A stretch of DNA of 47,151 nt, from assembly GCA_900769555.1 (NCBI GenBank), contig CAAGHA010000045.1, forward strand, positions 1-47,151, written 5' to 3'. Source of the stretch: Bacteroidales bacterium (GTDB taxonomy: Bacteria > Bacteroidota > Bacteroidia > Bacteroidales > Paludibacteraceae). A model generated the notes under the pieces. It was not told the origin of the DNA. It did not search any database and worked only from the letters and a program-made list of their open reading frames with translations. The translations under genes and the position numbers were made by a program. Below, piece by piece: positions 43,934-47,151 of this stretch; position 1 is the stretch's first letter; the number at the start of each line of letters is the position of its first letter.

Positions 43934-44476
43934 ATGAAACTAAAATTTAAAGGCTTAGAAGTAAATACTAATGCGAATTTACCTAAAGTTAATACGAAGG
44001 CTCCAGACTTTTGTCTGGTAAATAAAGATTTATCGATTGTTTCTTTGACTGATTTTCGTGGGAAACGAGTTGTTTTGAATATATTCCCTAGTTTGGATAC
44101 TGAAACCTGTGCTACATCAGTTCGGAAGTTCAATATAGAGGCTGCGAAGTTTCCTAATACAGTTGTTTTATGTATATCAAAAGATTTGCCATTTGCACAA
44201 CGTAGATTTTGTGAGGTGGAGAATATTGAAAATGTAATTACTTTGTCGGAATTTAGGAACAACTATTTTTCAACTGATTATGGAGTTAGGATTATTGATT
44301 CTCCGTTGCAAGGACTTATGGCTAGAGCTGTTTTAGTTCTTGATAGGGAAGGGTATGTTCGATATCGAGAAATGGTACAAGATATTGCAGATGAACCTAA
44401 TTATCGACTAGCAATCAATTCGTTGATAAATCTTCCTGACGAGGAGTATAAGATTAGTTCTAATAACATCTTTTAG
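43934..44476 (+). CDS. tpx: Thiol peroxidase Tpx
   Basis: The 180-aa atypical 2-Cys peroxiredoxin has peroxidatic C59 in PSLDTETCATSVRKFN and resolving C93 in CISKDLPFAQRRFC, matching C61 and C95 of E. coli Tpx. It reduces hydroperoxides using thioredoxin. The ATG at 43934 is used, since a TTG at 43925 only adds three residues. It is divergent from the lipoprotein gene and ends in a strong terminator. The C-terminal ~14 residues extend slightly beyond E. coli Tpx. Confidence 0.96.
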   Translation: MKLKFKGLEVNTNANLPKVNTKAPDFCLVNKDLSIVSLTDFRGKRVVLNIFPSLDTETCATSVRKFNIEAAKFPNTVVLCISKDLPFAQRRFCEVENIENVITLSEFRNNYFSTDYGVRIIDSPLQGLMARAVLVLDREGYVRYREMVQDIADEPNYRLAINSLINLPDEEYKISSNNIF

Positions 44477-44502
44477 AGGGAAAAGATGGATAAATGATAG
44501 AA

Positions 44503-44566
44503 GAATCATCGTGATAATTTTCTTTCATGATGTTATAGATTCAAATTATCACGACGACTCTTTTTT
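44503..44566 (+). terminator. Terminator after tpx
   Basis: An 18-base arm at 44503-44520 pairs with 44543-44560 with only two G-U wobbles, followed by six T residues. The T run reaches the end of the convergent LRR gene. Confidence 0.8.
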
Positions 44567-45305
44567 ACTTTATGATAGTTTCCAATTGTAAGTTTTGAGT
44601 TGTGTCTAAAGTTGTTATTTTATTTTTTTCGCAGTCCAAAATAAGAAGTTGAGGACATGGAGATAGATCAAGTTCATCAATGCTATTATAAGAACAATCC
44701 AAATAATGTAACTGCGGGAAGTTTTTTAGATTTATCTTCTCAATATTATTGTTTGTACAAATTAGATATCGGATGTTTTTTAAATTATTCAAATTTAAAT
44801 TAGGATTGTTGTTGTAGGAATAGTCGAGGTATTCAATTGAATTTTCAGGATTTGTTTTTATTAAATCCAGATTGTTGTCAACGATGTAAATTTCTTTTAG
44901 TCGATTGTTGTGAGTTACATCTAAAAGCGATATATTGTTTTTATTTAAAGTGATGCTTTTTAAAAGCGGATTGTCTTTGAGAGAAATTTTCGTTAGATGA
45001 TTGAGAGTAATTATTAAGTAGTGAAGATGATTAAGCGTAGATAAATCAATTTCAGACATAGAGTTATTGCCGCATTCGAGATATATGATGCGATTTCCTT
45101 GAGGAAATCGCAAACTTTTTATTTTGTAGCCGCGGATGCAAATCCCGACAATGCGTCTGTTGTAAGACTTATTCCAAATGATATTAAACCGCATGTTTCC
45201 CCCTTGTCGATTCCAACTTTGAGGGGAGTTAAGAGGTAGAGGGAGTTGATTTTCTTCGATTATGTTATTGATATAATTTATGTCAAAAAGATTGAATTCT
45301 TTCAT
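44565..45305 (-). CDS. Leucine-rich-repeat protein, no signal peptide
   Basis: The 246-aa protein has about eight LRRs of ~20-21 residues from ~70 to the end, for example LHYLDCSYNSIDELDLSPCP and LLILDCEKNKITTLDTTQN. They are of the DCSxNxIxxLDLS type common in Bacteroidota. The first ~65 residues are non-repetitive. No signal sequence or membrane segment is visible, so it may be cytoplasmic, unlike most LRR proteins of this kind. The last repeat is followed at once by the stop, without a capping domain, so the protein may be a truncated or minimal form. Function unknown. Confidence 0.75.
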   Translation of the reverse strand: MKEFNLFDINYINNIIEENQLPLPLNSPQSWNRQGGNMRFNIIWNKSYNRRIVGICIRGYKIKSLRFPQGNRIIYLECGNNSMSEIDLSTLNHLHYLIITLNHLTKISLKDNPLLKSITLNKNNISLLDVTHNNRLKEIYIVDNNLDLIKTNPENSIEYLDYSYNNNPNLNLNNLKNIRYLICTNNNIEKINLKNFPQLHYLDCSYNSIDELDLSPCPQLLILDCEKNKITTLDTTQNLQLETIIK

Positions 45306-45348
45306 TTTTAATAATTTTATTCAATTTCATAAATAATGATAGTACATA

Positions 45349-45440
45349 ATTTTAGGAGGAGAAGCCTCTAATTTCTTTTGACGCATAGTTATTATGCGTT
45401 TGTTGTGTTTCAATGCATTAGAGTCAACTCATCCTAAAAC
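45349..45440. other. Long imperfect stem-loop in the LRR-wzz intergenic region
   Basis: Three nested complementary pairs occur: TTTTAGGAGGAG (45350-45361) with CTCATCCTAAAA (45428-45439, one mismatch); CTCTAAT (45366-45372) with ATTAGAG (45417-45423); and ACGCATA (45381-45387) with TATGCGT (45393-45399). It overlaps the left part of repeat copy C and lies upstream of the LRR gene. No T run follows. Confidence 0.5.
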
Positions 45441-45566
45441 AGAATTTATTAGACCAGACTGATGTGAATATCTATCTAAAATAAATCCGAAGGAGTTTAT
45501 ATTAAGATTGAGATGATTGACAAAATACTTTTCAAAATATCTTAATCCAATTTATAGAAGTTGCCT
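45375..45566 (+). repeat. Probable third, decayed copy (C) of the MITE-like repeat
   Basis: The right end (45548-45566) reads CCAATTTATAGAAGTTGCC, close to the terminal repeat of copies A and B. Just inside, AAAATACTTTTCAAAATA matches AAAATACTCTTCAAAATAA of copy A. GAATTTATT and TTTGTT blocks occur at suitable distances further left. The left end is poorly preserved and its limit is approximate. Orientation is the same as copy B. Confidence 0.5.
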
Positions 45567-45822
45567 AAAGAGCGAAAAAATCAGATTAACAATTGGTTTT
45601 CCATAATGATTTTTGAATGTTTATGGGATTTACCATTGTTTATGAATAAAATCGAATTATATATTTTTTTTATCATTATTTCTTTATCTCTTGTAAAAAA
45701 CACTCTTTCATCAGAGTGCAAAATAAGCGCAAAAACGCACAATTCAAAATATTAAACATAAAATAAACGTTAAGAAGGTTGATTTTGTTCAAAAAACGAC
45801 AAAAAATCTTTTTTATGATAGG
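45567..45822 (+). other. Intergenic stretch without a recognised gene
   Basis: I see nothing convincing here. A 64-codon open frame starting at a TTG lacks any recognisable protein features. The region lies between repeat copy C and the promoter at 45823-45852. Confidence 0.4.
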
Positions 45823-45852
45823 TTGTGTGGTAGAATAAAATTTGTATATTTG
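45823..45852 (+). promoter_or_regulatory. Promoter of the Wzz-like gene
   Basis: TTG at 45823-45825 and TATATTTG at 45845-45852 are separated by 19 nt, matching the Bacteroidota consensus. The start would be near 45858, about 55 nt before the ATG at 45913. Confidence 0.6.
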
Positions 45853-45912
45853 TCCGGTATAAGAAGATTTGGCTTAAAAAAGTTTTATGTTAAAGTAATA
45901 AATTTTTAGTAT

Positions 45913-46896
45913 ATGAGTAATAATGAACAGCAAGAGATGAATATTTTTGTGGTGATGTCAAAAATTGGAAGTGGTTTTATCTTGGTGATAAAGTGGATTT
46001 TACAATTATTTGGTTCATTGCTGCGATTGATTTATCAGTATAAATATTTGTTTTTGATTTGTACGATTGCAACGTTTGCTTGGGCTATTTATGAAAGTCG
46101 AGAAGAGAACAAGGTTTATAAAGCGGATTTATGTTTGCGATTAAATGATGGAGATGTAATGGTTTACAAAGATATGATTCGCAATCTAAATCAATTCCCC
46201 ATGAAGAATGATTATGAGGGACTTGCAAATGTTTTGGATCTTTCATTAGAGGTTGCAACTAAGATTTCATCATTCCAAACCCATGCTGTGGTTGATATAA
46301 ATAGAGATTCTATTTTGGATTTTATTGATTATGATGACGATGTGGATTTGGGAGATACAGTTGCTTTTTCAGTTCCTAATATGTTGGTCATTACAGCAAA
46401 TGTAAGAGGAGTAGATTATTTTCCGGAAGTTCAGGAAGCCTTGGTTTCCTATTTTTCAAAAAATAATTATTTAGTTTCTTTAAATATTGCTCGTTTAGCT
46501 GCATTGGAAGAAAAAGAGTGGATGTTTCATAATGCATTGATGAATTTGGATAGTTTGCAGAAAGTGGATTATTTTCATAAATCTTCAGCTTCTGGTCAAT
46601 ATCTTCAATTTTCATCTCCATCAGAAAAGAAAGATCCATTTGTTACCACAAAAAAGCAGATGTACTTTAATGATATGAAAGAGTTGTTCAAAATTACGGA
46701 TGAAATATCAGTAGATATGGCGGCAAATTTGGATATAGTTACTATTATAACAAGTTTTCAACCGGTTAAGGCAGAGCGTAATACATTTTTGAAAAATATT
46801 TTATATACCTCATTGATTGTCTATTCAATATTTCTTGTTTTGGCTTTGTTGTGGAAGTATAAAGAATCTGTTAAAGAATATATAACAAAGGAGTAA
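45913..46896 (+). CDS. Wzz-like chain-length determinant protein
   Basis: The 327-aa protein has the polysaccharide co-polymerase layout: an N-terminal cytoplasmic and amphipathic part, a membrane segment at ~44-62, a periplasmic region of ~230 residues, and a second membrane segment at ~298-318 followed by a short basic tail. Primary sequence motifs are weak, and the proline-rich region near the second membrane segment of classical Wzz is not obvious (only FQPVKAE). It has no cytoplasmic tyrosine-kinase domain. It would regulate glycan chain length together with a Wzy polymerase. It is a single gene with its own promoter and terminator, far from the polymerases. Confidence 0.7.
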   Translation: MSNNEQQEMNIFVVMSKIGSGFILVIKWILQLFGSLLRLIYQYKYLFLICTIATFAWAIYESREENKVYKADLCLRLNDGDVMVYKDMIRNLNQFPMKNDYEGLANVLDLSLEVATKISSFQTHAVVDINRDSILDFIDYDDDVDLGDTVAFSVPNMLVITANVRGVDYFPEVQEALVSYFSKNNYLVSLNIARLAALEEKEWMFHNALMNLDSLQKVDYFHKSSASGQYLQFSSPSEKKDPFVTTKKQMYFNDMKELFKITDEISVDMAANLDIVTIITSFQPVKAERNTFLKNILYTSLIVYSIFLVLALLWKYKESVKEYITKE

Positions 46897-46967
46897 AGGG
46901 ATAAAGTAGATTCAATAAATGGATTTTCTTTATTGTTTTTACCTACGTTTGTGGAACTTTTAAAGGT

Positions 46968-47010
46968 AAGGCTGAATCGGATTCTATTTGATTCAGCCTT
47001 AATACTTTTT
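46968..47010 (+). terminator. Terminator after the Wzz-like gene
   Basis: AAGGCTGAATC at 46968-46978 pairs perfectly with GATTCAGCCTT at 46990-47000. An AATACTTTTT tail follows. Confidence 0.75.
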
Positions 47011-47151
47011 ATTAAGAAGCTGTTTAAATTTTATTAAATAATTATTGTAAAGTTTCACTTTTTGTTTTTTTGGCATCTTTGAGATTATTTTTAACCTGTT
47101 TTTATTATTCTTTTTTGAGAATAGTCCACTATTTACTGCAAAAGAATAATA
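47011..47151. other. Possible IS-related repeat end, cut by the window edge
   Basis: ATTAAGAAGCTGTTTAAATT at 47011-47030 recurs with one extra base in the DEAD-box leader (42384-42404). The sequence then continues as T-rich non-coding DNA with a small inverted repeat (ATTATTCT and AGAATAGT near 47104-47125). This looks like the outer end of an insertion sequence or small dispersed repeat, but no transposase is inside the window. Confidence 0.3.

Noticed and set aside
43846..44262. 138-codon ORF on the minus strand
   Set aside because: It is antisense to tpx, which has both catalytic cysteines and normal length.
45561..45755. 64-codon ORF in the LRR-wzz intergenic region
   Set aside because: It starts at a TTG just at the end of repeat copy C, has no plausible promoter or homology-like motif, and its hydrophobic stretch is what AT-rich non-coding DNA commonly encodes.
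1..47151. CRISPR array or defence island
   Set aside because: I found no regularly spaced direct repeats and no cas, restriction or toxin-antitoxin genes on either strand.

Overview
The window looks like chromosomal DNA from an AT-rich member of the Bacteroidota, most likely Bacteroidales. I infer this from the recurrent -7 promoter box TAnnTTTG (often with TTG about 19-20 nt upstream), the absence of consistent Shine-Dalgarno sites, the large TPR protein paired with an outer-membrane beta-barrel, and the style of the envelope and polysaccharide genes. The species cannot be named from the sequence.

Layout. (1) 1-5.1 kb: the 3' end of a 5S rRNA gene with its terminator, an iron-type alcohol dehydrogenase, and carB behind a leader that carries a small ORF and a terminator. 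(2) 5.2-26 kb: a large surface-polysaccharide locus whose genes switch strand often. It holds an EpsG-type polymerase, an O-antigen ligase-like protein, a second Wzy-like polymerase, two glycosyltransferases, a phosphoribosyltransferase/HAD phosphatase pair, an MBOAT/AlgJ-like O-acetylation pair, an LTA-synthase-like transferase with a phosphodiesterase-like lipoprotein, three acyltransferase-3 proteins, three paralogues of an unrecognised membrane-anchored two-repeat protein (called GWxxD here), and a Wzx flippase. (3) 26-31.6 kb: a TerB/J-domain protein, an outer-membrane barrel and a TPR protein, all upstream of wzx on one strand. (4) 31.7-34.1 kb: ftsY, rimO and tRNA-Thr(CGU). (5) 34.2-39.8 kb: five more glycosyltransferases, two of them lying between inverted copies of a ~190-bp repeat. 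(6) 40-47 kb: a YigZ protein, a DEAD-box helicase with a long leader, a metalloprotease-like lipoprotein, tpx, a leucine-rich-repeat protein and a Wzz-like protein. The last bases may be the edge of an IS-related repeat.

How the genes fit together. Glycosyltransferases would build an undecaprenyl-linked repeat unit, Wzx would flip it, polymerases and ligase would extend and transfer it, and the Wzz-like protein would set chain length. Many membrane or periplasmic enzymes would then decorate the glycan with acyl groups, acetyl groups and perhaps phosphoglycerol or phosphoethanolamine. No initiating glycosyl-phosphate transferase and no nucleotide-sugar synthesis genes are present, so those steps must be encoded elsewhere.

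Most interesting points: the GWxxD family (six repeat copies in three proteins), encoded next to acyltransferases and an LTA-synthase-like enzyme; the duplicated acyltransferase+GWxxD cassette; a ~190-bp MITE-like repeat family with at least three copies (35031-35218, 37322-37511 and a decayed copy ending at 45566); and the attenuator-like carB leader.
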